Assembly (NCBI GenBank): GCA_946800325.1
Contig: OX326959.1
Location: forward strand, 5,910,501 to 5,974,500
DNA length: 64,000 nt
Direction: 5' to 3'
From: Luzula sylvatica
Taxonomy: Eukaryota; Streptophyta; Magnoliopsida; Poales; Juncaceae
Shown: one piece after another, positions 43,919 to 57,005 of the stretch
Layout: the number at the start of each line of letters is the position of its first letter
Numbering within the stretch: position 1 is the stretch's first letter
The notes under the pieces: generated by a model
Databases searched by the model: none
The model's input: the letters and a program-made list of their open reading frames with translations, nothing else
Told to the model about the DNA's origin: nothing
Program-made: the position numbers and the translations under genes

Positions 43919-45785
43919 AGGCTGTTTGGCGTGCAGGAATTTAACGAGGAAAATAATTTTATAATCCGGCAAAACGTAAATTCTCTGTTTGGTACGTATC
44001 AAACTAGGAATTAATATTTGTTGGAATATTTTTTTCCCTTCTATACCGGCAAAAATTGGCTCCGTAAAAAGTTGGAGCTGCAAGATCCGGTAAAACTTAA
44101 AAAGTTGGGTAATCTCATCTCGTCTCTTTCAACGCTCTAATCTCATCCCTCTCTCGCCTAAGTTTTTTTTCTTTCTCGTGAAGCTTCTCTCTGCTCGCCA
44201 GGTTCTCCCCTCAGGACCTCATCTTCTCTCTCTAATGGTCGCTTTGCCTCCCCTTCCCGTCGCCACTCTCTCTTTTTTCTCTTCTTTCACTATATTTGTC
44301 TCAGGTGGTCTCTCTCTTAACATAGTTGGGTTATTTCTGATTTTTTCTTTCTTTCTGAAAAGGCTTACTTGAGCGAGATTAGTTCACCTTTCTTTCTTCT
44401 CTGGTCTTGGATTACGGAAAAAAGAACTTGTGTGAATTATAAACAATTAATACTTATATTCCTAACAATTAGAAGAGGATTCGTTCAATACCAGTTCAGT
44501 TTGAATCAGTGAAAATACTGGCACTTTTCTTTTATGCTTCCATTCATAGTTGTGATTTATAACATACTCAGTTTTCAAGAAGCATGGGCACATATGATAC
44601 ATTATGAGTTCTCAACTATAGTTTTAAGGATTAATTGAGAACCAGAACTCAATAATTAAACAAATTGATTTTTGTTTTTCAAAATTGAAACTAAGTTGAG
44701 ATTTTAGATGAGTTAAATTTAGCTATATAATAAGATTTCTCTTGTACATGGGTTGAAGTAATTGTGGAGACTGTGAAGTAATTCGAAGTCATAACTCGAA
44801 GAGCAAAAACTCGGGAAAGGAAAAAGCGGGAAGGGAAAAAGGAAAATCGAAAAATCGCAAGGCTGGTGCCGAATCTGGGGCGAGTCTGGGAGGAGTCTGG
44901 GGCGAGCTGGGGCGAGGCCGAGAGTGACGGCCGAGTCTGGGGCAAGTCTGGGGGCGAGTCCGAGAGCGACGGGCCGCGACAGCGACGGCTTCGATGACAA
45001 TCCGTGCTCGCGTGGCAAACCAAGGGCAGAGGGAGGTTGCGTTCGTCTAAGGATGGCCGAAAGCATCATCTCTCGGCATGTATCTTACTTTTGCAATTAT
45101 ATATTACTTTTGCGAAACTACTTTTTTACATTTATCATGTAAAATCGCACCAATGTATTAAACCTTGCTTTAATATATTAAAAGAGGCTTCGCCTCTTTA
45201 GTTTTTCAAAAAAAAAACTTGGCGAATGGAATGTCTGCTAATATTGGATATACATTATCAATATTAGTTATGTGAGTGTGCAAACAATATGAATTATTAT
45301 TAATTATGCAAGTATTACACTGAAATTTTTGTTGGTAAGTTTTTGTTTGAAATTACACACGTGAATTGTGTTATTTGATTGAATATATGATCAGTAGGTT
45401 CTTTTACAAATTAATTTGATTGAAATTGTGTAATTTTTCTATTCTGTTTTATTAGTTGTTAGTGTTAATGATTATGTTTCCATATAAGATTTTTATATTT
45501 TTTAGATTAAAGAGAATATTTGATTTCTGTAAATTTTTAGTTTTTAGTAGTGATAATCAAATAATAATACTTTGTAATTTTGCTAATTTAAACAAAAAAA
45601 ATCATTTCAATATTCACAATTAACATAATTCCAGAATTTTTTAAACAACCAAACAAAAAATTATATTTTCCAGCATTTTATAATTTGGACATCCAAACAA
45701 ACCGTGAAATTACCAATTCCAGAACTTTTTACTTCTCCACTTTATAATCCAATTCCACTCTACTAATTCCGCTTGCCAAACGGCC
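43919..45785. mobile_element. Harbinger-like non-autonomous element, unit 1 (1867 bp)
   Basis: The left end, AGGCTGTTTGGCGTGCAGGAATT, and the reverse complement of the right end, GGCCGTTTGGCAAGCGGAATT, are alike. TAG flanks both sides (43916-43918, 45786-45788). The ends resemble the terminal repeat at 1827-1839. The interior has a leader-like CT-rich part (44130-44300) and a GC-rich G/A tract (44860-45000), but no transposase. A perfect hairpin AAAGAGGC-TTC-GCCTCTTT lies at 45181-45199. Confidence 0.65.
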
Positions 45786-46136
45786 TAGGCGAAAATCTCT
45801 TTACTCGGAGTTGGAGAAATATCATGCATTGATTCTACTGGTAATTTATTTGAATTGACCTCTCCAGTTTGTCAAAACTCGAGAGAATAAAATAGCATGA
45901 GAATATGTACTGCACTTCACGTCCACGTAAATCTGGAAGAAACCAGTATTGTTCGACAGCTCAGCTTTTGTAAGAATACGTAAAAAACTTTAGTACTTAA
46001 AGTATCATACGGACAAAGCGAGAGATTTTGGAAAAAGAGAGTGGTTACGTCCCTTTGCTATTCGCTCTCTCTTTCCAATCCTTGCTCAGCTCCATTGGAG
46101 ATTTGAGGTTTGAGTCTTCAGAATTGAGAAAGAGAG

Positions 46137-48553
46137 ATGGAGAACGGAGATAATCACAATGGATCATTGGCTAAGCCAGAGAAGGTTATCATCGACACCG
46201 ATCCTGGAATTGGTAAGTATTTTTGTTGTTCTCTCTCTCTGATTTGACGAACTTTTTATTTGAGTTGTTAAGTCTTTCAAAATTGACAGTTCTGGTTAAT
46301 TAGATTCGTAATTTTGATAATTAGATAAGTTTGTATTTAGCTTGTAATTTAGTTACTCACCTTGAATTGTACAAAAGAATTGGCATTCTATTGTACCGGT
46401 AAAGATTTTCAAGTTACTGATACTGAGTCCTTCTAGTTCCCTTTTCATCATCCACTCTGGAATTAAATCCATGATAAAATTGAATTTACAGAAATTCATT
46501 TGTGTAAATTTCACTTTCAGAGGTTAATAATGTTGATTGGTTGGTTGACCCAATTGTTATTTTTTGAAATTCGAACAAAGACCCCTAATCCTCGGTCAGA
46601 TAAACAATGATTTATGTCAATGCACTTCAGAGGTGGATAATGTTGATTGGTTGGTTGACCCAATTATTATTTTTTGAAATTCGAACAAAGACCCCTAATC
46701 TAAACAATGATTTATGTCAATGTACTGCATTGGCAGTCTAAATTCAGTTAATTTTTGAATTATCTGCACAAAACTAAATAAAAATATACGATCCATAAAT
46801 TTCACTGAAAAGTTCAAGTAATTACTAGTTAATTTATCTGTAATTTAGTTTTGTTTGAAATTTTTGAATATAGATGATAGCATGGCAATACTCATGGCAT
46901 TTCAAGCCAAACAAATCGATGTAATTGGCCTCACTACTATATTCGGTAATGTTACTGTTAAAAGCGCAACTCGCAATGCCCTTTTACTGGTACTTATTAT
47001 ACCAAATATTTCATCTTTTTAACTTAATGACTTTGTTTAATACCTAATTAATAGTTAATTAGTCATGATGATAATATATATTTTGAAAAGGATAGTGTGA
47101 GGTGGCAGGATCTGGCATCCCCGTTGCTGAAGGCAGCGCTGAACCTCTTAAGGTACTCTCTTTTTTTGCAAAATAGCCCCTGAAATTTCGATAATTTAAA
47201 AAAAGTCCCTCCATTCTAAACAATTCAAAATGTACTGGACTAATATTATAATTAATTATCCTGATAATAGAGATTTTTTTGCAATTTCAGTAATGCATTT
47301 ATTTTTAATGCTATTTAGACAAAATGGAGGGTTTTTTTTGTTGCAAATTTCCTAATTTCGATTATTTTTATTTTATTTAATTATTTTGTATTTATTTTTG
47401 CAAAATAGGGAGGAGAGCCGAGAATAGCTGATTTTGTACACGGATCTGACGGGCTCGGAAATATTAACATGCCACCCCCTAAAAATACCAAATTTGAAAA
47501 AAGTGCAAGCGAATTTTTAGTGGATAAGGTTTCTGAATTCCCCAACGAGGTTTCGATCCTCGCTTTGGGCCCTCTCACTAATCTCGCATTGGTATAAAAA
47601 ATCTCAAATTAAATTATCCATAATAGAGGGGCTTTTCTGCAATTTGGAACAATGCAGGGACTCTTTTGCAAATTTGAATATAATTTGTTTTTAATTATTA
47701 GGCTATAAAGAGGGATTCGAATTTTGCAAACAACGTGAAGAGAATTGTGATATTAGGCGGTGCATTTTTCTGTGCTGGCAATGTCAATCCCGCTTCCGAA
47801 GCCAATGTAATTAAATTTTTGGTAATAATAATTTAATTTTGAATAATTAAATTAAAATAATTATTGGTAGATATTTGGTGATCCTGATGCGGCAGATATA
47901 GTGTTCACATGCGGTGCCGATATTGTGGTTGTTGGTATTAATATCACCACTCAAGTTACTTTCACAGGTACTTATAATATTTTATTAATTAATAATAATA
48001 ACATTGTTATTATTAGTATTATTAATTTTAATCGTGTAATATTAATTATATACAGACGAGGATTTCTTGGAATTGAGAAACTCCAAGGGTAAATATGCAA
48101 AATTAATTTGCGACATGTGCGAGTTCTATAAAGACTGGCATATTAAATCAGATGGTTTTCATGGTAAATAAAATAACTAAATATTCGACATTATAAAACT
48201 AAATTAAATTATTAATTAATTTATGATTTTGTAGGGATATTTTTGCACGATCCAGTGAGTTTTGCAGCATTAGTGAGGCCCGATTTATTCACATACAAAA
48301 AAGGAGTTGTTAGAGTCGAGACTCAAGGCATCTGCGTGGGCCACACTTTAATGGATCATGGCTTGAAAATGTACTACTTTCTACTTTTTACTTAATAATT
48401 ATACAAATATTTAAGTAAATTATTGGTATTTTTTGTGGGTGTAGGTGGAACAGTACGAATCCGTGGTGTGGATACGAGCCGATTTCGGTTGCGTGGACTG
48501 TTGACGTGGCGGGAGTTCTTGCTTTTCTCAAAGATCTCCTTTTGAAACCATGA
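46137..48553 (+). CDS. URH1: Uridine nucleosidase, URH1-like (unit 1)
   Basis: Nine exons: 46137-46212, 46874-46989, 47096-47152, 47409-47591, 47702-47806, 47871-47967, 48056-48163, 48235-48370, 48445-48553. Phases agree; 328 residues, near the usual ~330. The N-terminal DTDPGIDDS (20-28) is the calcium- and ribose-binding signature of inosine-uridine nucleoside hydrolases. Also present are FVHGSDGLGN, ILGGAFFCAGNVNP, and a C-terminal region with HDPVSFAALVRPDLF and WTVDVAGVL. Arabidopsis URH1 is a cytosolic enzyme splitting uridine (and cytokinin ribosides less well) to base and ribose. The start follows a CT-rich leader and is the first ATG in frame. Intron 1 carries a 110-bp tandem duplication. 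Confidence 0.92.
46516..46735 (+). repeat. 110-bp tandem duplication in URH1 intron 1
   Basis: TTCAGAGGT..ATAATGTTGATTGG recurs with a 110-bp period (46516, 46626). Copy 2 lacks the short CTCGGTCAGA part. The same structure is present at +14,116. Confidence 0.8.
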
Positions 48554-48974
48554 TTGATATTTGTAATGCTTTTTTTCTTCTTAATTTCAAATTTCAATTC
48601 AAAACCTTGTTGATTCAATGTAACATTCCAATTCAGGGACAAATTGTACTTATTATATGAATAATTGCAATAATATTCGGTATTTATTAGGAGTTTGCAT
48701 TGGGGATTCACTGATTCTAGAAAGAATGAATTGAATTGAATTCTGAATTCAATCCAGAATAGAAGGATAAGAGGATATACGAAGTGTATCTTTATTTGAC
48801 TGGAACTATTCAGAATTAATTTATATCTATTATTTATACTCCTCGGTGCGGCGATCCGTATAATGGGTCATATTCTCAACAAACCATATCATATGATATC
48901 ACTCTTAGCATTACAATAACTCCTTTATCTTTGTGATAGAAAAGAAAAGTTTAGATTCTTCCTTACTTCAATAG

Positions 48975-48977
<3 letters not shown>
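48554..48977 (+). other. URH1-GDSL intergenic region
   Basis: Includes the URH1 3' end and the GDSL promoter. A TATTTATACTCCTCGG stretch near 48831 could serve as core promoter. Nothing else seen. Confidence 0.35.

Positions 48978-49047
<70 letters not shown>
48978..49047 (+). repeat. (TC)35 microsatellite abutting the GDSL start codon
   Basis: Seventy uninterrupted TC bases run directly into the ATG at 49048. GAGA-type tracts in leaders are common in plants, but zero spacing is unusual. Confidence 0.9.
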
Positions 49048-49049
<2 letters not shown>

Positions 49050-49440
49050 GGAGAAAACCAAGCATTCAGGTCTTCTTTTCCATACCATAATCCTTGCTTC
49101 AATTCTTGTAGGCAAGTACCAAAATACCGAAATTTTCAATATGTGTATATATATTATACATGCTAACATGCACATAAATAAATGCATGCAGTTTCCAAAG
49201 GGATGAATGTGAGTGGAAATGGAAAATATTGCTCTCAAAATAAGAGTGCTTCGTCGTCGTCATCATCATACAGCAAATTATTCGTGTTTGGAGATTCATA
49301 CGCGGATACGGGGAATATCGGTAATCTAGGCAGAGAATTGACTCATGCATGGTACGATCCGTATGGAATCTCTTCTCCTGGAAAACCAACCGGTCGATTC
49401 TCTGACGGGCGGGTCCTCACCGATTTTGTCGGTACTCTTC

Positions 49441-49507
<67 letters not shown>

Positions 49508-51351
49508 AGAATTTGATCCCATATATGTATGCATGCACATTGCAGATAAATTTGGTGCAAGTAAAGTATTTTTCACTTTTCCATGAAATAACAGTATTTA
49601 TTTAAAATAAGAGCACATATATAAACTTAGTAGAATTAAGCGACGTATATCTGAAAGTCAAATTGCATTGTTTTCTTCTCATTCGCATTGAGTTGGATGC
49701 AACCGAATTAAGTATTATTCTAACTACTAACTATATCATTAAATGAATGGTACATATATATATATTCCCAAACACAAAAAATAAGGAAAAGACAAATATA
49801 TATTTTCAAGTATATTTAATTAATTAATAATGATATTGAGATTTGCAGCTTTACTAATTAGATCCTAGTTTTTAATACTGACAATAAAAGGTCACAGACA
49901 GACTAACTAAACCCCCTCCAATTAGCAACATTCTCCTTTATTTGATTCGCCAGCCCTTATATTACTTTTTATCTTCTATGTAATAAATACCACATGTGTG
50001 TGTGTGCAACATTTTTCAATAACGTTATTGCATGTGCTTCTGCTTCACCTACCTAAAAGTCTTGAAAGTTCATTTACCGATATTATTTCTTTCAAACATA
50101 ATATATTATAAAATAACCCAATTTAAGGCGCTCCTCCAGATAAATATGTCTCCTAATATTAAAACCAACCCAATTAAGGTTTTGCTGAAATCAATGTACC
50201 AAATGAATACAAAACCTTTCTCCTTCATTTTTAATTTTACTATTCTTAGAACCGAATCAATTATTAGTAACAGCAAAAAAAAAGAATTAAAATTAATGAG
50301 CACAAATTATTTTATACCAGCATCCTTCATGGGCATCAAGTCGCCAGTGCCATATAAGACTCGCAAAGCCGGTCCAAGAGTAACACGACACGGTATGAAT
50401 TTTGCAGTGGGTGGGTCCGGCGTATTCGACACGGGAAATTTTCAAAGAAATTTGAGCGCTCAAATTGATTTGTTTAAAAAACAAATTGATTTGGGTTTGT
50501 ACACTCCGCGCGATTTGGCGAATGCAGTAGGGTTGGTGGTTATATCTGGAAACGATTATTCGTATATCGCATCAAAAGATAACGACACTAGTGTATGTTA
50601 CCGTTACATAAATTCATACCTAAATTAATACTATACTATATATATGATAAGTTATTATTATTTTATTATTTTATTTTTACGGTTACAGGCCGCACTAGCA
50701 TACATACCGTTAGTGGTAAAACAAATGAAAGCAGATATACAACGAGCATTAAGTATCGGTATAACCAAAATTATCGTTACAAATCTCCACCCTCTAGGTA
50801 CGACTAATTTTTTTTTTGTATAATTTCAAAAAAAAAATACATTTTTTTATGTATTTTTGTATATAGGTTGCACACCATATATGACTCGAAATATCAATTA
50901 CAAGGATTGTGATGCGCTAGTTAACATGGGCGCATCGCTCCATAACACGCAATTGACGAATGCATTGAGCCAATTCAATTCAACCAAGCCAACTATCCTT
51001 TTGCTTAATATCAATGACCCTTTCTACAACATTATTTATCAAGGTTACATTCATTACTGAACTCTTTCATTAATCCATTTTAATTTCATCTAACACGATT
51101 AATAATAACTTTTTTTATGTTTTCTAGCGAAAGGTGCAAAGAGATTTGCGAGCCCGCGAAGACCGTGCTGTGAAGGTTTCACAAAAGATAATCGTTGTGG
51201 AGAAATAGATGATAAGGGCAACAAGAAGTATAATCTCTGCCCGAACCGTCAAGACTATTTCTATTGGGACGATGTGCACCCTACTCAAGCCGGTTGGACC
51301 GCAGTTGCCGAGTCGATCAAACCCACAATTCACCAGTTTTTATTCAAATGA
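49048..51351 (+). CDS. GDSL esterase/lipase (unit 1)
   Basis: Seven exons: 49048-49111, 49192-49431, 49546-49560, 50321-50592, 50689-50797, 50867-51043, 51128-51351; 366 residues. Intron 1 starts with GC (AG|GCAAGT), the only donor that keeps the frame. Exon 3 is a 15-nt micro-exon. There is an N-terminal signal peptide (about 1-25). Block I is FVFGDSYADTGN with the nucleophile Ser57; block II NFAVGGSGVF; block III ISGNDYSY; block V DDVHPTQAG with D340 and H343. It is related to the At5g03610/At2g36325 type of secreted SGNH hydrolases; the substrate is not known. In Arabidopsis, URH1 and a GDSL gene also lie close on chromosome 2, which suggests conserved order. Confidence 0.87.
49438..49500 (+). 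repeat. (CT)n(CA)n compound microsatellite in GDSL intron 2
   Basis: About 11 CT units are followed by about 19 CA units. The same length is found at +14,116. Confidence 0.9.
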
Positions 51352-51743
51352 TACCTCATTCTTTTAACATTTTTTTTTTCTTCTCACAAGCATGTTTAGA
51401 GGGACATGAAAAAATATATTGGTTTTTATATATCAAATAATGAGGAAAAAAATGAAATAAAAAAGAGTCAAATCATTCTACAAAGTACAACGCCATGTAA
51501 ACATGTTTGGAGTCATGCTATTGCTAGACACATCATCACTATAGTAGACTATATGTTACATCACACAAATAAGACCGACTATACCGCAACAAAAAAAAAA
51601 ATAAAAAATGTGTTCCAAGTATCTAAATTCAAAACAACCAAATCACAACCATGCCATAACATGAAATTAAGCTACAACAACATTAATCCTATTAGATCAA
51701 AATGATATGATACGAAACCAAAGTTACGAAATTACCACATCCA

Positions 51744-54700
51744 TTATTTCATCCCCATTATTATTACGTCATTATTATTGTTATTATTTTCATTTGCTTC
51801 GTACTCCATTAAAAGATCCAAGAATTCATTAAGCAATCTTTGCACTTTACGATTTGATGCCATCGCCGGTAAAATATCTTCCCTCAATAACTTATGCTTC
51901 TCTATCCCCTATATAAAACAAAACCCAATTTAATAAATGATATTTTGTTAAATAAATAATATAATAAATGGGCTTACAAGTACAGACGGGTCCCAACCCG
52001 GATTATTAGGATCCGCAACCATTCCAATTGGAGGACCCAAAAAGCTCTCGCACACCTCTCTTAATCTCGACTCATCCGCTTCCCTACTCAACATTACCAA
52101 ACAAAAAATATTACAAATCAAATAATTATTAAAAAAAAATTAAGAAAGAAGAGAAAAGACGAAAATAACCTTGTCAAGAAACGAACATAAGAAAGCAAAC
52201 ACTGTTTATACTCATTCGATGACTTGAGCGCCAAGGCTGCTGCCAGCTGTGTCTCCAAGTGGGCTCGTGTCTGCACCCCTTCATCCCCTGCGAGCCTGTC
52301 GCCCCAAAAAACTCACACATTTACATATATACCCTTCCAAAATGTTATTATGTTATGGTGGTACGTACCGGTTCCAGAAGGGTTTCCGTGCCATGAATTT
52401 ACCCGCTTCGACTTGCAGTTTTGCCAGCTCACCGGCTTTGAAATCCAAACAAGTGCTGAAATTCGACGCGGGAAAACAATCGTCAGCGATTCGCAACCAA
52501 CATTTCATCCCCGAATCATACAAAAACGCGTGACGTGTCGCAAGTACAATTAACGGCGATCCGCATTTCGAGAATTTCGCCGATATCACCTTTATCATCC
52601 CTAATATCATATCAATTAATTAAAATTGGAAGGGTAAAATGGTACATAATTATTATTTTTTTTGTTTTTTACCGGAGTCTTTGGTAGAAGAGGAGAGGAG
52701 AGAGGAGAGAGAATCTTGAAGGACACAGGACTTGGTAAAGAGGTCCCACACGTAAAGCATGCCTCGTCCAGTCACGACCAAAAGTTGCCAGCTGGCATCG
52801 CAGTCTATGAATACCGACGTGGACCCCAGCATCATCGCTGGCATCATTCTTCTCCCGCACCTCGTGTACACCTGTTAAAAATTCAAAAATATCATATATA
52901 CCCTTCCAAACATAAAAATATCATCTTTACCCTCTGAATATCTTAAAAATGATAGTAATTTAACTAGATTTGTAAAATTAAACCATGACGACATTTTAGA
53001 TTTTTGAAAGGGCAAATATGATATTTTTTTTTTTGAAGTATAAATTTGATATTTTGGGTTTTTAATAGGGTACAAAATTACTTAGTACCTGAAGGCAGCC
53101 ATCTTCGCAGCCAACAGCGAAGAAATTAACATTGCCAGCTAAGACAGAAACTTTTCCCGAGATTCTATCTGACCAAAGACTCTGCGACCCTTTCGTGCAA
53201 CTAATTTGCGTTTCTTTACTCATCAAACTATTTCTATTATTATTGTTATTATTATTAACACCTCCTGATAAACCAACTATATCGTTCACACTTCTTTCTA
53301 CTAATTTCGCCTCGAGTTTGACTTTTTCGTCAAAGTCAACCCCTTCGTCCTGTACGAATATCGATAAACCCGCGTTACAGCTGGCAAGCGGTAATTTTCC
53401 ACTCTTGTCCACGTTTATCGTGCCGTTTTCGCCGGTCGGGGTTTTTTGCACGATTAATGCGTCGCTGATGTAAGCCCTAGCTGTCGTGCCGGTATTGCCG
53501 GTACGCTGTAACGGTTCTCCCACCATTCTTTGATCCAGTGCCGAAAACCCAAAATCACCCCTACTAGTATTATTATTTGTGGTGGTAATAATATTATTAT
53601 TAGAATTATTAATATCTTGATTTTGTGGGACCCCTAAAGCTTCGGGAATAATTCGTTTACGTCCATCAGGTCTTCGGTACTCTCTCTGTTTCACCGGACT
53701 CGAAACCCTAACCGGCGCCTTCGACTCGTCAGTAGTACTTTTCTTTTCACCTTCTTGTACCTTCTGGACAGGTGGCGGTAACTGACTGACAGGTGGCGGT
53801 ACCAGAGTGGTTGGAGTGGGTGTGATTTTCTTTTGCTTGACAGAAACGGCTTCGAGCAGTAACTGAGCAGGAGATTCGGCGAGATTCGCTTGCCGGCCAC
53901 CTCTGACGTCACCGTACCGGCTACTCTTCAATTCGTCCAGCTCAGCATCGGTTAATTTGTGCCCTAATTCCTTCACCCCAAAATGGAACACCGCTATTGA
54001 ACCGTCCAACGAACACGCAAACAACGTGAACCCATCTGGACTCCTATCATCCCCAAAAAAATAAATTAAAAAACATTAAAAAATACATAATTAATTTAAG
54101 GGGGATTTACATATTTATCCTTATAAAAATCCAAAATATCATATTTACCCTTCTAAAACTTCAAAATATAATATTTAACAATTTTGATTTGTTTTCTGAA
54201 AGTTTTAAAGGGTGTAAATATGATATTTTTATTTTTGAAAGGGTAAATAAACATGATATTTTGAATTTCTAGAAGGGTAAATACGTAAATCTCCCTTAAC
54301 TAAATTTACCATGTTAAATCGACGACGCTCTGAGAGAAGAAATGTTTGGCGACGAACAAAGGTCTCGCACTGGCAGTAGTCCAAACCGTGATGGTTCGAT
54401 CCTGGCTCCCAATCGCGATCACGTTATAAGGCTGGCTCTCCTTTCCAGCTGCCCCTTTCCCATTGGTCCATCCAGAAGGGGGGCCCGCTTCCTTAACCGA
54501 CTCGGGACCGCCTGTTAAGCCGACCTTGCGGAACATCGTATGGTTAAACTTCACCACCACAATCGGAGCGTTGTGGCCTAGGAAATCGAATGTAGCCGAC
54601 CACTCCCCTCTTTCTAAAACCGGAGCCGAGTGACGTGGTTTTTGAAAACCGTGCGTGGTCGTTATGAAGTGTCCGCATGGGGACCACGCTAACCTCCTGA

Positions 54701-55861
54701 AAAATGTGGACCCCACCTAATCCCACAAACAAACAAAATTAGTTTCACAACTAACTAACAAACTAACTGAATGAGTAACTAACGTACAGTTTTGGACCAG
54801 TGGCCTTCAGTGCGGTGAGCCATGGACCAGTCGCTGGTGCGCCAGATAATGACGGACTTGTCGTCAGACTGGCTGGCGATGAAGGAACCAATCGGGTCCC
54901 ACGCGACGCCTTTGACTAAACTAGAATGACCTCGAAGGACAGCTGTACAAATCCCATTGGTCATGTTCCATATATGAATCGTGTTGTCCAAGCTTCCACT
55001 TGCCAATGTTAAATCATCTGGCGACCAATTCAGATCTACCTACTTCACGAAAAATATTCATTAAAAAATGGAGGGGTATTTTTGAAATAAAAGAATTAAT
55101 TACCACGTCGGCAGTGTGGCCGCGGAGGGTCATGATGACTTTCCAGTTTTCTAAATCGGGGGGTTCGCCGCTGCCGAATTCGACGGTGGCGGAACCGGCT
55201 TTTCTCTCGTGGACCAGAATCATTTGGTCGTCAGAGCCTGACGCGAGATACCTGCTGTGATGGGCCCACCTCACGCAGTTGACCGAACCGAAATGATCTC
55301 TTATTGTTGCTAATAATCGTTGGCTTTGACTTTGAGTTGACTTTTCGGTTTCGGTTTCGTCTTCCTCGATTGATTTCATGTTCCATATTCTCAACTGTTT
55401 CGTGAATGGATTATAAGATATTGTGTTTAGTTTCGTGACGAATTATTGACAAACATTATGCTACTGAATTCGAATTCAAAATTTAAATTGGTCGATTCTT
55501 ACAATTTCTTTTGTTTCTAGATTAAATTCTTACTGTGATGCAGACACCAACGTATCTGTCATAGTAATTAGGTTTAACAGCTAAAAAGACCAATTTTGTA
55601 AAATTCACAAAGAGATCAAAACTGAGCTGAAATTTTTCAACAAAATCATCATAAAGCGACTTCACGAGTTTATCAGACAAGAATGTGAACAAAATAACAT
55701 CTTTCTGAAGCTGAAATAACCGAGATTTTTGGAAAAATGAATGAAAATCACACCTTCTGGTCACCGCCACCAGTAGCAAATCTCAGCCCGCCAGGCTGAA
55801 TATCAATCGAGAAGATTTGCAGACCTTCGTGCTTAACCCAAGTCGGTTTCTCCGTGATCAT
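51744..55861 (-). CDS. HIRA: Histone chaperone HIRA
   Basis: Ten minus-strand exons: 55861-55754, 55394-55104, 55039-54788, 54716-54310, 54043-53089, 52871-52673, 52600-52369, 52295-52170, 52083-51978, 51908-51744; phases agree and give 946 residues. The N-terminal half is a seven-blade WD40 propeller ([67 protein letters not shown]). A B-domain-like ASF1-binding motif, [11 protein letters not shown], lies at about 476. The C-terminal Hira domain starts around 625 and includes [19 protein letters not shown] deposits histone H3.3 outside replication, in the nucleus, with UBN and CABIN1. Two MITEs sit in introns. Asparagine runs (codon AAT/AAC) expand the linker and the C-terminus. Confidence 0.95.
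52884..53060. mobile_element. AAAATATCAT-family MITE in HIRA intron 5
   Basis: Inverted 'aaaatatcat' and 'atgatattt'-type arms with ACCCTTCC / GAAAGGG words mark the same family as 37105-37383. It lies wholly within the intron. Confidence 0.55.
54106..54297. mobile_element. AAAATATCAT-family MITE in HIRA intron 4
   Basis: The ends GGGGGATTTACATATTTA and the reverse complement of TAAATACGTAAATCTCCC match. The arms hold the family words AAAATATCATATTTACCC and ATATGATATTTTTAT. Confidence 0.65.
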
Positions 55862-56579
55862 TTCTTACTTAAAATTGAAAAATCTAACAAAGCTTCTAGG
55901 TAAACCCTATCAAGAATTAACCCAGCAAAGCAATTATCTCAAGATTGCATTGCAGAAACAAAAAAATTCCGTGGCGCGAGAATTTAGGGTTTTGAACCTG
56001 AGATTTTTGGGAGAAGAGAGACGAGGAGTATAGTATCAAGTCAAAAGCTCGTAACTTGAAACTCAAAATTAGATAAAGATTGTAAATATCTGAAGTTAGA
56101 AGGGTCATTTGTATGTTTGTATAGTTATTTAGTAACCGTTGGATCTACAGTGGGTAAATATGGACCGTTGGATTTGGGTAAGGGGAACTTTTATCATTTA
56201 GACCTTGTAATAACATAAATTTGGAATTAGTTAAATATGAAATGCGTCGGGAAGTTTGAAAGGCAGAGAGGGGTTTTTATTTTTTGAGGCTAAATCCGAG
56301 ATTTCAGATCGTGGTTTCGGTGTAATCCGAGATTTCAAATCAAGCTTAGGGATTACATTACCTAACCTTATTTTTTTGTTCAACAGAATATTATACGTAA
56401 TATATTACAAGTGTTAGGCCATGTTGTTTTTTGGAATATAATAACTTGTATATTTGTATTTTTTTTTATTCATTTATTTGTATTAAGATTTGTGGTAATG
56501 TAATTAAAGCTGTCAACATATGACACGACATGTCTATACTCGAACATGATATGAACCGAAAACTGTTGAATATTTCCAA
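55862..56579. other. HIRA upstream region
   Basis: Promoter side of HIRA, with part of its leader. Beyond about 56100 AT-rich DNA follows with no gene. Confidence 0.4.
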
Positions 56580-57005
56580 GAATAATAGTTAATAACTATT
56601 TAACATTAAAATTAAATAATAAAATAATATTAATTTGTCGAGATATTTTCAAGAATATTTTGTATATCATATTTTATTTAATTTTAATTTTCTGTGATAG
56701 AATATATAATAAATAAAAGATTAAAATTATGTATATGACATATATTTTTTTAAATTAGTACATGCTAAATTTTTTTTATGGTGATTTTAAATTAATAAAA
56801 TAATACACAAAATAATTTTATTAAATTTAAAGATGAAAAATAGAGGGCTATTTTGGTCCAAAAAATTGTAATACGATGAAATATTCCTTATATGGGAGTA
56901 ATTGAAAAGAAAACCTTGTATGTAGGTGGGTTTTAAGAGTTTCTTAGAAGTTAGTTTTTTTTGTAAATTCAAGAAAAGTTAGGGGGTTATTTGTAAATTT
57001 CCCTT
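56580..57005. mobile_element. Fragment of a MULE-type element
   Basis: Similar to the right-hand part of the element at 30338-31307, from AATAATAGTTAATAACTATT through the terminal GGGGGTTATTTGTAAATTTC. The left part is absent. Confidence 0.7.

Noticed and set aside
44691..45069. Two minus-strand frames rich in Pro/Ser/Arg (also at 58807-59185)
   Set aside because: They read a GC-rich low-complexity tract inside the Harbinger-like element, with no domain.
48963..49238. Minus-strand frame with a long Arg-Glu repeat
   Set aside because: It is the translation of the (TC)35 microsatellite, overlapping the GDSL leader.
54779..55006. Separate WD40 gene fragments on the minus strand
   Set aside because: They are exons of a single HIRA gene once introns are placed.
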